Positions 26,283-35,619 of a stretch of 64,000 nt of DNA are shown in pieces. Below the pieces are notes generated by a model that saw nothing but the letters and a program-made list of their open reading frames with translations, was not told the origin of the DNA and searched no databases. Made by a program: the position numbers and the translations under genes. Each line of letters begins with the position of its first letter. The first letter of the stretch is position 1. This DNA is from Clostridia bacterium (GTDB taxonomy: Bacteria > Bacillota > Clostridia > TANB77 > CAG-508). Where the stretch lies: contig CAADUZ010000001.1 of NCBI GenBank assembly GCA_900752335.1, positions 3,761 to 67,760 on the forward strand. Direction: 5' to 3'.

Positions 26283-27764
26283 ATGGAGGAGAATTTAAAA
26301 TTATATCAAGATATAGCTAATCGTACTCAAGGAGATATATATGTTGGAGTAGTTGGTCCTGTAAGAACTGGTAAGTCTACATTTATAAAGCGTTTTATGG
26401 ATCTACTCGTTATACCAAATATTGATAATGAATATAAGCGTGAAAGAGCAAGGGATGAGCTTCCTCAAAGTGCTGGTGGCAGAACCATTATGACTACGGA
26501 ACCAAAATTTGTACCTAATGAAGCTGTTGAAATTACTATTGGAAATAATTTAAAGCTTAAAACTCGCTTGGTTGACTGTGTTGGATATCTTGTAAATAAT
26601 GCTATTGGCTATTTAGAAGACGATATGCCTAGAATGGTTAAAACACCTTGGTTTGAAGAAGAAATTCCTTTTGAAGAAGCAGCAGAAATTGGAACTAAAA
26701 AAGTTATTGAAGAGCATTCAACTATTGGAATTTTAGTTACAACAGACGGAAGCATTACAGACATTCCAAGAGAAGACTATATTGATGCAGAAGAAAGAGT
26801 AGTACGAGAACTAAAGGAATTAAATAAACCATTTGTAATAGTATTAAATTCAGATGACCCATTTTCAGATTACACTAAAAATTTAGCAAAAGAATTAGAG
26901 GAAAAATATCAAACTGCGGTTATCCCAACAGACTGTTCAAGACTTGATATGGAAGATATAAGCGATATTTTTGGAAAAATCCTATATGAATTTCCAATAG
27001 AAAAAATGAACATTAATTTTCCAAAATGGGTAGATGGCTTATCTGATTCGCATTGGTTAAAGGAAGAATTGTATAATGAAATTAAAGACGCATTTACAAA
27101 TATTCGTATTTTAAAACAGGTGGACTCTGGAATAGTCAAATTACAAGGCACCAAGATAATTAAAAGCACAATAATTAGCGAAATAAAACTTGGCGAAGGT
27201 ACTGTAAACATTACAATAAATTTATATGACGAACTATTTTATAAGGTACTTACAGAAATATCTGGTGTTGAAATTAATAATGAAGGAGATTTATTCTCTA
27301 CAATTACCAATTTGGCAGAAACTAAAAAAGAATATGATAAAATTTCAAACGCATTAGAAGAAGTAAAAGCAACAGGATATGGAATAGTTACACCATCTAT
27401 CGACGAGTTAATATTAGATGAACCTGAAATAATTAAGCAAGGCAGTCGATTTGGCGTTAAACTTCGTGCACGTGCTCCATCAATTCACTTAATAAAAGCA
27501 GAAATAGAAACTGAAGTATCTCCAATAGTTGGAAGTGAAAAACAGTCTGAAGAATTAGTAAATTACTTGCTTTCTAACTTTGAAGATGACCCAGCAAAAA
27601 TTTGGGAATCAAATATATTTGGAAGGAGCTTACATGAACTTGTAAATGAAGGATTACAAACAAAACTTGCAAAAATGCCTGTAGATGCTCAAAGCAAGTT
27701 ACAAGAAACATTAGAAAGAATTGTAAATGAAGGAAGTGGCGGACTAATCTGCATTATTCTATAA
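26283..27764 (+). CDS. spoIVA: Stage IV sporulation protein A, spore coat morphogenetic ATPase
   Basis: 493 residues, the family's usual length. P-loop GPVRTGKST at 25-33 in a TRAFAC-like ATPase domain, a middle domain, and the conserved C-terminal IVNEGSGGLICIIL tail that directs localisation. SpoIVA polymerises with ATP hydrolysis on the outer forespore membrane and builds the coat basement layer. Its presence shows the organism can make endospores. Converges on the next gene with a palindromic repeat between. Confidence 0.97.
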   Translation: MEENLKLYQDIANRTQGDIYVGVVGPVRTGKSTFIKRFMDLLVIPNIDNEYKRERARDELPQSAGGRTIMTTEPKFVPNEAVEITIGNNLKLKTRLVDCVGYLVNNAIGYLEDDMPRMVKTPWFEEEIPFEEAAEIGTKKVIEEHSTIGILVTTDGSITDIPREDYIDAEERVVRELKELNKPFVIVLNSDDPFSDYTKNLAKELEEKYQTAVIPTDCSRLDMEDISDIFGKILYEFPIEKMNINFPKWVDGLSDSHWLKEELYNEIKDAFTNIRILKQVDSGIVKLQGTKIIKSTIISEIKLGEGTVNITINLYDELFYKVLTEISGVEINNEGDLFSTITNLAETKKEYDKISNALEEVKATGYGIVTPSIDELILDEPEIIKQGSRFGVKLRARAPSIHLIKAEIETEVSPIVGSEKQSEELVNYLLSNFEDDPAKIWESNIFGRSLHELVNEGLQTKLAKMPVDAQSKLQETLERIVNEGSGGLICIIL

Positions 27765-27770
27765 GTTTTT

Positions 27771-27832
27771 TGAAACAAGGGGACACACATTTTGTTCCAA
27801 AAATGGAACAGAATGTGTGTCCCCTTGTTTCA
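27771..27832. repeat. 28-bp-arm palindrome between convergent genes (REP-like copy 3)
   Basis: Left arm 27771-27798 (starts TGAAACAAGGGGACACAC) and right arm 27805-27832 pair along their whole length with one mismatch, 6-base loop. Nearly identical to the copy at 39891-39952. It lies between the ends of spoIVA and a convergent minus-strand gene and could end transcription both ways, although no long T-run follows. Confidence 0.85.
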
Positions 27833-27833
27833 A

Positions 27834-28499
27834 TTAATCCATTCTTTTATATGAGAAAGTGTATATTCCCTCTACACCCCATAATGCACTTTGTGAAGCT
27901 TTTGTTGTTTCTAATCTTAATTCAATAGAGTTGTCATTTAAGGTTATTGTACCATTACCACTTGTGCCCCAATTATCTGTATAAGTAAATGTTCCGGTAT
28001 TGCCTTCCAAGTTCACTACTATATCATCTAATTTTCCTTCTCTTTGTGTTGGTGCAGGACTTGTTAATATAAAGTCAAAACTTATTGTGTTTTGAAAATA
28101 TTTATCTACGTCTAGCTCCACAATATTAGTATTTGCTTCAGACTGCATTTCTGCTTCAAATTCTGTATCAGAAATCATGTTGTCTTCTCTTCTATCCATT
28201 ATGCTGTCTATTCTTTCTGCATTCATATATGCTTCTTCACTAATGTACCATTCTCCTACATAATTTGTTGTGTTTGTATTTGTTTTATTAGTGTTTGGAT
28301 TAATTTCTTCATTTACATTATTTTGATTAGCTACTTCATTTGTCACCTTATTTGCTACGTCATTTGCATCTGGCATATCTGCTATGTTGCTACTTCCCGC
28401 TTCATTTAAATTTTTATTTGCATCCCAAATTGCATATCCAAATATTGCTGCTATTATTAAAACAATTAATATAAATATAATAATATTTGCTTTTTTCAT
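27834..28499 (-). CDS. Membrane-anchored extracytoplasmic protein, unknown function
   Basis: 221 residues: N-terminal helix (about 4-24), an Asn/Glu/Thr-rich linker (about 30-75), then a compact beta-rich domain ending in YTFSYKRMD. The start at 28499 has GGAGG at 6-base spacing. I do not recognise the family; the domain pattern (GNTGTFTYTDNWGTSGNGTI) resembles small lipocalin-like or META-type beta folds. It is divergent from the gerA operon, so a spore-related role is possible but unproven. Confidence 0.72.
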   Translation of the reverse strand: MKKANIIIFILIVLIIAAIFGYAIWDANKNLNEAGSSNIADMPDANDVANKVTNEVANQNNVNEEINPNTNKTNTNTTNYVGEWYISEEAYMNAERIDSIMDRREDNMISDTEFEAEMQSEANTNIVELDVDKYFQNTISFDFILTSPAPTQREGKLDDIVVNLEGNTGTFTYTDNWGTSGNGTITLNDNSIELRLETTKASQSALWGVEGIYTFSYKRMD

Positions 28500-28603
28500 A
28501 ATAACCTCCATACCATTTAATTTTGAAATTAGTATATCATAAAGTTATAAAAAATACTATATTTTTTTGTTTTTATACATATTTTATTTGTTTTTGGAAA
28601 ATA

Positions 28604-28610
28604 TATACTA
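28604..28610 (+). promoter_or_regulatory. Possible SigG-type -10 element of the ger operon
   Basis: TATACTA, one mismatch from the SigG -10 CATACTA, 24 bases upstream of the gerAA start. The -35 region is weak, so this is tentative; ger operons are SigG-dependent in known spore formers. Confidence 0.3.
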
Positions 28611-28633
28611 AATAAATTTATTAGGAGATATAC

Positions 28634-30313
28634 ATGAAATTAGTTGATACTTTTAAGAAAATATTTTTTCCAATAGAAGAGCCAAAACATGATTTCTCTC
28701 TTCCTGCTGAAAATGCAGAAATGCCTAACGCAAACGACGATACCCTCGACGTAAAAAACATATTTCCTAGCATTGACGTAAATATGGAATATATAAAAGT
28801 AAAATATAATTTATTGATAAATAGCGACATTATTTTACGTGAATTTTTGCTTACTGCAAGGAACAAACAATACAGAGCTTTTCTTCTTTTTATTGATGGC
28901 ATGACTGATATGAATTTAGTGAATGATTATGTATTAAAACCGCTAATGTTAAAAAATAGTGCAAATTCTTTTGAAGGTAACCAAAATCAAGTGATTTCTG
29001 AAGCCGTAACAAATAATATTACTGTAAGAAAAGTAAAAAAATTCAATATCAAAGAATATATTTTGAATTCTTTGCTCCCACAAAATAATGTAAAGGTCCA
29101 AAAAGAATTTAATGAAATTTTTTCTAGCGTTAATTCTGGAAATTGTATGCTTTTTATTGATACTTTAGATATCGCATTTGATATAGACGTGAAAGGCTTC
29201 AAAACCAGATCAATTAATAAGCCGGAAAATGAAGTGGTTTTGCGAGGTCCACAAGAAGCTTTTGTAGAAAATATACGTACAAATACTTCTCTTATTAGGC
29301 GTATTATTAATAACGAAAATCTGATTATGGAAAATATACGAATTGGAAAAGTAAGTAAAACTGCTTGTGCTATTTGCTATATGAAAAATATTGCAAATGA
29401 CGATTTAGTTGCAGAAGTAAAGTTTAGGCTTAACAATATAAATATTGATTATTTGGTTTCTTCTGGCGAATTGGAGCAGCTTATCGAAGATAATTCTAAA
29501 TATAGCCTTCCTCAAATGATTTCAACCGAAAGACCAGATAAAACCGCCACATATCTTTTAGAAGGTAGAGTTGCAATTATTGTAAATGGAAGTCCATATG
29601 CATTAATACTTCCAGCTGTATTTATTGATTTTTTGGAATCTTCTGAAGATAAGAACATAAAATTTCAGTTTGCTAATCTGTTAAAAATAATAAGAATTGC
29701 AGCCTATTTAATAACATTGCTTCTACCTGGAGTTTACGTTGCAATAACTAGCTTCCATTTAGAGTTTATCCCTACAGAATTGTTATTTGCTATTGTTGCT
29801 TCCCGTGCTTCTGTTCCATTTTCTATCATTTTTGAAATTATAATAATGGAACTATCTTTTGAGCTTATACGAGAAGCTGGCTTAAGAGTACCTAGTCCCA
29901 TAGGACCTACTATTGGTATTATTGGTGCTTTAATTATTGGTCAAGCTGCTGTAGATGCCGGAATTGTTAGCCCTATTTTAATAATTATTGTTGCTATAAC
30001 AGGTATTACTTCTTTTGCAATTCCAGACTATTACCTGGCTTTTCATTGTAGAGTTTGGCGATTTGTATATATTATTCTAGGATATTTAGCAGGCCTACTT
30101 GGTATTGCCTTTGCATCTTTTGCTTATCTGCTTATAGCAGCTAAAGTTCAGTCATTTGGTGTATCATATTTAGAACCATATATTCCTTCAAAAGGCAAAG
30201 CTTCTAATGGATTTTTTGATAAGCCTATATGGAAGCGAGAAAAACGAGATTCTTTTCTTGATACTAAAAAAGAAGATAAACAAGAACATATAAGTATGAA
30301 ATGGAGATATTAA
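28634..30313 (+). CDS. Spore germination receptor A subunit (GerA family)
   Basis: 559 residues. N-terminal hydrophilic domain of about 330 residues, then five or six helices with the family motifs RVAIIVNGSPYALILPAVF and AGLRVPSPIGPTIGIIGALIIGQAAVDAGIVSP (key positions G/P conserved), and a charged C-terminus. A subunits form oligomeric nutrient-gated channels in the spore inner membrane. First gene of the A-B-C-D operon; one base separates it from the B gene. Confidence 0.94.
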   Translation: MKLVDTFKKIFFPIEEPKHDFSLPAENAEMPNANDDTLDVKNIFPSIDVNMEYIKVKYNLLINSDIILREFLLTARNKQYRAFLLFIDGMTDMNLVNDYVLKPLMLKNSANSFEGNQNQVISEAVTNNITVRKVKKFNIKEYILNSLLPQNNVKVQKEFNEIFSSVNSGNCMLFIDTLDIAFDIDVKGFKTRSINKPENEVVLRGPQEAFVENIRTNTSLIRRIINNENLIMENIRIGKVSKTACAICYMKNIANDDLVAEVKFRLNNINIDYLVSSGELEQLIEDNSKYSLPQMISTERPDKTATYLLEGRVAIIVNGSPYALILPAVFIDFLESSEDKNIKFQFANLLKIIRIAAYLITLLLPGVYVAITSFHLEFIPTELLFAIVASRASVPFSIIFEIIIMELSFELIREAGLRVPSPIGPTIGIIGALIIGQAAVDAGIVSPILIIIVAITGITSFAIPDYYLAFHCRVWRFVYIILGYLAGLLGIAFASFAYLLIAAKVQSFGVSYLEPYIPSKGKASNGFFDKPIWKREKRDSFLDTKKEDKQEHISMKWRY

Positions 30314-30314
30314 A

Positions 30315-31427
30315 ATGAATTATACAAAACTTGGTAATTTTGAAGCTGTTTGCTTAATTGTAATTTTATTTATTAATCATCTTGTGCTTAATTTGCCACA
30401 AATGATATTAGATAATTCTGCTAATGCTTCTACTTTAAACTCCATATATATCCTTGCGCTTTCACTTTTGTTTGTCTTTCTTGTACTAAAACTTTTAAAA
30501 AATTTTACAGGTTTAGATATTATTGATATTTCTGAATATCTTGGTGGAAAATTTTTAAAAATTTTAGTAGGTATACTTTGCATAATTTATCTTATTATAG
30601 AGGCATCTTTTTTAGTAAGGATGTTTTCCAAAAACCTTCTTCTTGCATATTTTAACAACTACCCTATATCATTTATTATTTTTATGTTTTTATTTGTAGT
30701 TGTTGTGGCCAATTTGATGGGCAGGAAATCTATTATTAAGGTAAATACTATGGTTATGCCAGTAGCACTTTTTAGCATTTTATTTACATTTGTATTTGTA
30801 GCCAACTTATTAAGAATTGAACTTTCTCTTCCAATTTTTGCAGATGGTGCTAACACAATATTTATTACTGGTGCAAGTAATATTTTTGCATTTAATGGGC
30901 TCTTCTTTTTGTTTTTCATTTCTCCTTTGTTAGATAAAAAAGAAGATATTTCAAAAGTTGCCTTTTCCTCTACATTAATATGTGGCATATTTTTGATTTT
31001 GTCTATACTTGCACTAGTATTTGCTTTTTCTGACATATATTCTATTATTAGAGTATCTCCACTTTATTTTATAATTATAAATAGCAAACTTACTAGTTTT
31101 TTGGAAAGACCGGAAATAATATTTATATTTATTTGGGCACTAGCACTTATGTCGTTTTTAAGTGTTGCTGTAATGTTTGTTTTGAATATATTTAAAAAAT
31201 TAACTAATACAAAAAATGTACAAAATTTAGCTGTAACTGTATGTACAATTATTTTTGTAATTTCTCTTTTGATTAATAATGTATTTACTTTAGAAAAAAT
31301 TGCTAACTTTTTCTATAAATATGCAAGTTTAATTTTGATTTTTGGTATTTTTACTTTAATTTTAATTGGAGCAAATATCAAAAAGAGGAAAACTAAAACA
31401 GTTCAAATTACGGCTAATAAAGAGTAA
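30315..31427 (+). CDS. Spore germination receptor B subunit (GerB family, APC-fold)
   Basis: 370 residues, about ten helices, of the endospore germination permease family related to amino-acid transporters. B subunits bind the germinant, typically an amino acid. It starts one base after the A-subunit stop and ends 25 bases before the C-subunit ATG. The operon position alone is diagnostic, and the short N-terminus (KLGNFEAVCLIVILF) is typical. Confidence 0.93.
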   Translation: MNYTKLGNFEAVCLIVILFINHLVLNLPQMILDNSANASTLNSIYILALSLLFVFLVLKLLKNFTGLDIIDISEYLGGKFLKILVGILCIIYLIIEASFLVRMFSKNLLLAYFNNYPISFIIFMFLFVVVVANLMGRKSIIKVNTMVMPVALFSILFTFVFVANLLRIELSLPIFADGANTIFITGASNIFAFNGLFFLFFISPLLDKKEDISKVAFSSTLICGIFLILSILALVFAFSDIYSIIRVSPLYFIIINSKLTSFLERPEIIFIFIWALALMSFLSVAVMFVLNIFKKLTNTKNVQNLAVTVCTIIFVISLLINNVFTLEKIANFFYKYASLILIFGIFTLILIGANIKKRKTKTVQITANKE

Positions 31428-31452
31428 ATCTACGTATATAGGTGGAGGTTTT

Positions 31453-32701
31453 ATGAATTATAAAGTACGAAAAATATTTGCAATATTAATACTAACCATA
31501 TTATTTTTAGTAGCTACAACTAGTTACTACGGAATACGCGGAATTGATAATTTAGCTTATGTTGTAGCTATGGGTATAGATGTTGGCGAAGATGAAAATT
31601 TATTAATTAGTCTTCAAATTTCATTACCAGGCGGCTCTAGTAGTGAATCTGGTAGCTCTTCCTCGCAGTCAACTTCTGTTGTGGTTGAATCTGTAGAATG
31701 TCCTTCTATAAATACTGGTATTAACTTGTTTAACAGTTATTTAGGTAAAGAAATTAATCTTTCGCATTGTAAAGTAGTAGTAATTTCAGAGGAATTTGCT
31801 AAAAATGGTGTTAGTGAAGTTTTATATACTCTTACAAATGCCATTCAATTTAGAACAACCTCAAATATAATAATAAGTAAATGTGATGCAAAAACATATT
31901 TGGAATCTTCTTCCCCTCTTTTAGATAAAATTTCTGCTAGATATTACGAAATAGCACCAACTTCTAGTGAATACACAGGTTATACAGAAAGTATTACTTG
32001 CAATGAATTTCTATCAGCAATAAATAGTAGTTTTTCAAGTCCTGTAGCAATACTTCGGTTCAATTAATTCTAAAGATACTCAAAATAAAGCAAATGCAAA
32101 TAATCCATCATATACAGCAGGAGAAACACCTATCTCTCCAAAAAATGATGGTGTTGAAACAATGGGGCTTGCAGTCTTTAATTCTGATAAATTAGTTGGA
32201 GAACTTACTGGCTTCGATTCGATTTGCCATTTGATAATTTCTAGCAAATTAAAAAACGCACAAATTCGAATTCCTAGCCCTGTGAAAGAACTTGATTATA
32301 TAGATTTATATATTGAGCTTGATAAAAGCACTAAAAACTCTGTATATTTGGTAAATAGCTCCCCATATGTAACTTCGAAGATAGAAATAACGGCAAAAAT
32401 GCAGTCTATGAACGAAAATATTGATTTAAAAGATGACGAATTAGTACAAAAAATTGAAACTTCGGCAACTGTATATTTAAAAGAGCAAATACAAAATTAT
32501 TTATACAAAACTTCAAAAAGTCTTCATGCTGATATTGATGGCTTTGGGTTATACGCGTTAAAATATTTCTCTACAAATAGTGAATGGGATGAATACAACT
32601 GGCTTAATCACTACAAAGATGCATATTTTAATGTAGATATTAATGTTAACTTACGTTCTAGCTATTTACTTACAGCAACTAATCAGGAAGGAGAAAAATA
32701 A
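31453..32701 (+). pseudogene. Spore germination receptor C subunit (GerC family), frameshifted
   Basis: From ATG 31453 (GGAGG upstream) 201 codons read as a GerC protein: signal/lipoprotein region, GIDNLAYVVAMGIDVG, and so on to SSPVAIL. The frame then hits a stop at 32067. Dropping one base, the C at 32056 (CTT-C-GGT), restores a clean 214-codon continuation (GSINSKDTQNKANANNP onward) to the TAA at 32701. Repaired length 415 residues is normal. There is no classical lipobox cysteine at the N-terminus, unlike most GerC proteins. A fresh mutation or a base-calling error; no other damage. Confidence 0.9.
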
Positions 32702-32851
32702 ATGGAATTTGTAATTTTCCTTGCAAGCATATATGCTTTTTTAGAAACTGCTATATCTGGATATTTTGAATTTAAAGAAAATAAATTTGTGTGGATATTA
32801 CTTTTTATACTTGCTATATTTTGTTTAATAGTGCCTAGCATGTTTGCCTAG
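32702..32851 (+). CDS. Small two-helix membrane protein, probable germination receptor D subunit
   Basis: 49 residues, start codon directly abutting the C-subunit TAA and preceded by AGGAAGGAG. Two hydrophobic segments (VIFLASIYAFLETAISGYF and VWILLFILAIFCLIV) are separated by a short charged turn (FKENK). Small two-helix D proteins are encoded at the ends of many gerA-type operons and modulate receptor activity; size, topology and position all fit. Its stop codon lies in the stem of the operon terminator. Confidence 0.72.
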   Translation: MEFVIFLASIYAFLETAISGYFEFKENKFVWILLFILAIFCLIVPSMFA

Positions 32852-32865
32852 GCACTATTATTTTT
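32827..32865 (+). terminator. Terminator of the ger operon, overlapping the D-subunit stop
   Basis: 12-bp stem AATAGTGCCTAG/CTAGGCACTATT (32827-32838 with 32848-32859) followed by ATTTTT. The TAG stop of the 49-residue gene is inside the right arm. Confidence 0.88.
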
Positions 32866-32868
32866 CCT

Positions 32869-34728
32869 CTATTCTTTCTCTTCTACTACGTTTTCTTCTG
32901 TTTCTTCCGAAAGCACTTTTTCAAAGTCAATTTGCCTTGAATTTTTATCAGCTCTAATAACTCTTATTCTAATCTTATCTCCAATATGATACATGGTTTT
33001 AGTTTTTTCTCCAAGTAGTGTTTTATTATTCTCATCATATATAAAGTATTCGTTTCCTAGTTTATCAAACCTTATCATACCTTCTACTGTATTTTCTAAT
33101 TCCACAAATATACCAAATGAAGTAATGCTAGATATAACACCATCATATTCTTCTCCAATATGTCCTTCCATATATTCTGCCATTTTAATGTCCACACTTT
33201 CTCTTTCAACCTTTTGAGCGATTTTTTCTCTTTCTGAAGATTCTTCTGCGTACTTGCTAGCTTGTGCAGAATATTTTTCTATATCTTCTTCTGATAAATT
33301 ATATCCATGGCTTAAATATTTTGAAATTATCCTATGTATGAAAAGGTCTGGATATCTTCTAATTGGCGAAGTAAAGTGGCAATAATACTTGCTTGCAATA
33401 CCAAAATGCCCTTTGTTTTCGCTTTCATATCTCGCTACTTTAAGCGTTCTTAAAACAAGATTTGAAACTACTCTTTCTTCTGGTTTTCCCTTTATTTTAC
33501 TTAATACTTCTGCAAAAGCAGTAGGATGAACTTCGTCTTTTTTACATTTTATTCTATATCCTAAATTAAACAAGAATTTGTTAAGTTCACTAACTTTATC
33601 CATATCTGGTGCTTCATGCACTCTATAAATAAAAGGAGCTTCAAGCCAGAAAAACTTTTCTGCAACAGTTTCATTTGCAGTAAGCATAAACTGCTCAATT
33701 ATCTCATTTGCAAAGGTTAATTCATATTTTGTAATATCAACTGCAATACCTCTTTCATTTAAAATAACCTTTGTTTCTGGAATATTTAAATCCAAACTTC
33801 CAGCTCTTTCTCTTCTTTTCTTTAAAATATGTGCAAGTTCTTCCATTCTTTTAAAATGCTCTATATATTTTGAATAATACTTAACTACTACTTTATCTGA
33901 ATTATCAAGTATTTTTTGTACATTTGTATAGCTCATTCTTTCAGTTACTTTTATAACACTTTTAAATATGTCTGAAGATACTACCTCTCCGCTTTCGTTA
34001 ATTTCCATCACACACGAAATTGCAAACCTATCCTTCATAGCGTTTAAACTGCATATTCCATTAGAAAGTTCTACTGGAAGCATTGGTATTACTCTGTCTA
34101 GCATGTACACACTAGTCCCCCTTGCAATAGCTTCTTTATCTAAAAAAGAACCTTCTTTCACATAATGGCTAACGTCCGCAATATGCACCCCTAAAATATA
34201 ATTGCCATTTTCTAATTTTTTTACATTTACAGCATCATCTAGGTCTTTTGCATCTTCTCCATCTATAGTAAATATTTCTTCGTTTCTTAAATCTCTTCTA
34301 TTTGCAATATCTTTCTTGTCGATTTCTTGTTTAATGCTTTTTGCTTCGTCTAAAACTGGTTTTGGAAACTCATATGGCAAGTCATACTCTTTAACTAAAG
34401 AAAGCATGTCAACACCAGCTTGGTCAATATATCCAATTATTTCTACAATTTTTCCCTCTGCATTCTTGTCTACTTTTGGTAATTTTGTAATTTCTACAAC
34501 CACCTTTTGATTATTTTTAGCCTTCATTGTATACTTTTTTGGAATATATATATCTGTTCCAAGCTTTTTATCGTCAGGCACAACAAATCCAAAATTCCTA
34601 CTCTTTTGGTATGTGCCAACTATTTTATTTCTCTCTAATTCAAATATCTTGCTGTCTTCTTTTACATTTCTTTTTTCTTGTTTACTATTTATTTTTTTAT
34701 ATACTTTTTCTACTTCTTTTTTACTCAT
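32869..34728 (-). CDS. rnr: Ribonuclease R (RNB-family 3'-5' exoribonuclease)
   Basis: 619 residues: cold-shock OB domains, RNB catalytic domain with the aspartate cluster in TIDGEDAKDLDDAV, and a C-terminal S1 domain (VISSITSFGIFVELENTVEG). Degrades structured RNA and takes part in trans-translation quality control. Shorter at the N-terminus than the usual 700-800 residues, so the winged-helix leader domain is missing. It follows secG, the usual secG-rnr order; smpB and tmRNA are not in this window downstream. Confidence 0.94.
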   Translation of the reverse strand: MSKKEVEKVYKKINSKQEKRNVKEDSKIFELERNKIVGTYQKSRNFGFVVPDDKKLGTDIYIPKKYTMKAKNNQKVVVEITKLPKVDKNAEGKIVEIIGYIDQAGVDMLSLVKEYDLPYEFPKPVLDEAKSIKQEIDKKDIANRRDLRNEEIFTIDGEDAKDLDDAVNVKKLENGNYILGVHIADVSHYVKEGSFLDKEAIARGTSVYMLDRVIPMLPVELSNGICSLNAMKDRFAISCVMEINESGEVVSSDIFKSVIKVTERMSYTNVQKILDNSDKVVVKYYSKYIEHFKRMEELAHILKKRRERAGSLDLNIPETKVILNERGIAVDITKYELTFANEIIEQFMLTANETVAEKFFWLEAPFIYRVHEAPDMDKVSELNKFLFNLGYRIKCKKDEVHPTAFAEVLSKIKGKPEERVVSNLVLRTLKVARYESENKGHFGIASKYYCHFTSPIRRYPDLFIHRIISKYLSHGYNLSEEDIEKYSAQASKYAEESSEREKIAQKVERESVDIKMAEYMEGHIGEEYDGVISSITSFGIFVELENTVEGMIRFDKLGNEYFIYDENNKTLLGEKTKTMYHIGDKIRIRVIRADKNSRQIDFEKVLSEETEENVVEEKE

Positions 34729-34741
34729 TAATTTTTCTCCT

Positions 34742-34779
34742 AAAAAAAGAACATATATATTTAAATTTATATATGTTCT
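34742..34779 (-). terminator. Terminator/attenuator between secG and rnr
   Basis: Perfect 12-bp stem (34748-34759 with 34768-34779) followed by seven T on the minus strand. The T-run is immediately followed by the AGGAG of rnr, so rnr expression from the secG promoter needs readthrough. Confidence 0.82.
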
Positions 34780-34803
34780 AATATATTTTCATTTATTAAT
34801 AAC

Positions 34804-35052
34804 TTACATTACAAATAATATTGATAACGCAATCGCAAGTACAACAAATAAAACACCTGTAACAACTGTTGCTCTTTTTATTTTTCCCTCTTTTGTTCTA
34901 CCTTTGTTTTGCTCATAAAAATTATTTGCAGCTGCTCCTGTAACTGTTTGTGAAGCACCATTTGTATCTCTTGCTTGTATTGTTGCAAGTACTATTAATA
35001 CTATACATACTAAAACATATATAACTAATACTATATTTCTTACTATTTCCAT
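34804..35052 (-). CDS. secG: Preprotein translocase subunit SecG
   Basis: 82 residues from the ATG at 35052; an upstream in-frame ATG adds 24 unrelated basic residues and is rejected. Two helices (IVLVIYVLVCIVLIVLATIQA and VVTGVLFVVLAIALSILFV) with a Gly/Ala/Asn-rich loop between, the SecG layout. Accessory subunit of the SecYEG channel. Followed by a strong hairpin and then rnr. Confidence 0.9.
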   Translation of the reverse strand: MEIVRNIVLVIYVLVCIVLIVLATIQARDTNGASQTVTGAAANNFYEQNKGRTKEGKIKRATVVTGVLFVVLAIALSILFVM

Positions 35053-35167
35053 TAAAATCAATTCCTTCCTAGTTTCTCTTTTAGTAACAGTAAATATTTT
35101 AACATATATTCGTATTAATTTCAAGTATTTATCGCAAGAAATTTGCGATTATGTGTTTACATAATTT

Positions 35168-35605
35168 TTAAAATATATTTTTCACAGAAAGTTTCGTTTT
35201 TTCCTCTATGTGTTTTAGTATAAAGCTACATTTCTCTGCTTCTGGTAATATCTCATCATATTTTTCTACTTCACAAAATCCTTTAATTGCATATATTTGT
35301 GTTTCTACTTTTTCTAGTTCGTCATGTTCTATATAATATGCAAGTTTTTCTTGAAATTCATTCCATGTGCTTTCTAAATTATCTATTTCTTTTTGTATTG
35401 TACTTTTATATATCTTGTTGTTCTCATTGCTATTTTCTAGTTTTTTATTTTCTTCCAAGTCCAATTTTCCATAAACCGCTTCTGAAATCATATCTATTCT
35501 CTCGTTCATTTTACCTACGCAGCTTTTTGTATAATTCTGTGTAATAATATTTGCAGATATTATTAATACAATTATGGTTATGCAAATAATCAGTTCTTTT
35601 TTCAT
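35168..35605 (-). CDS. DUF4363-family protein
   Basis: 145 residues: N-terminal helix (about 4-24) and a long charged helical region containing TWNEFQEKLAYYIEHDELEKVE, the recognisable DUF4363 core. Predicted extracytoplasmic helical bundle of unknown function. It lies 14 bases after the DUF421 gene; this pair is a common arrangement in Clostridia and suggests a joint envelope role. Confidence 0.82.
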   Translation of the reverse strand: MKKELIICITIIVLIISANIITQNYTKSCVGKMNERIDMISEAVYGKLDLEENKKLENSNENNKIYKSTIQKEIDNLESTWNEFQEKLAYYIEHDELEKVETQIYAIKGFCEVEKYDEILPEAEKCSFILKHIEEKTKLSVKNIF

Positions 35606-35619
35606 GCATTATTCCCCTC

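Noticed and set aside
35131..35149. Terminator ATCGCAA/TTGCGAT after the DUF4363 gene
   Set aside because: Only 7 bp and no T-run on the minus strand; kept out of the feature list.
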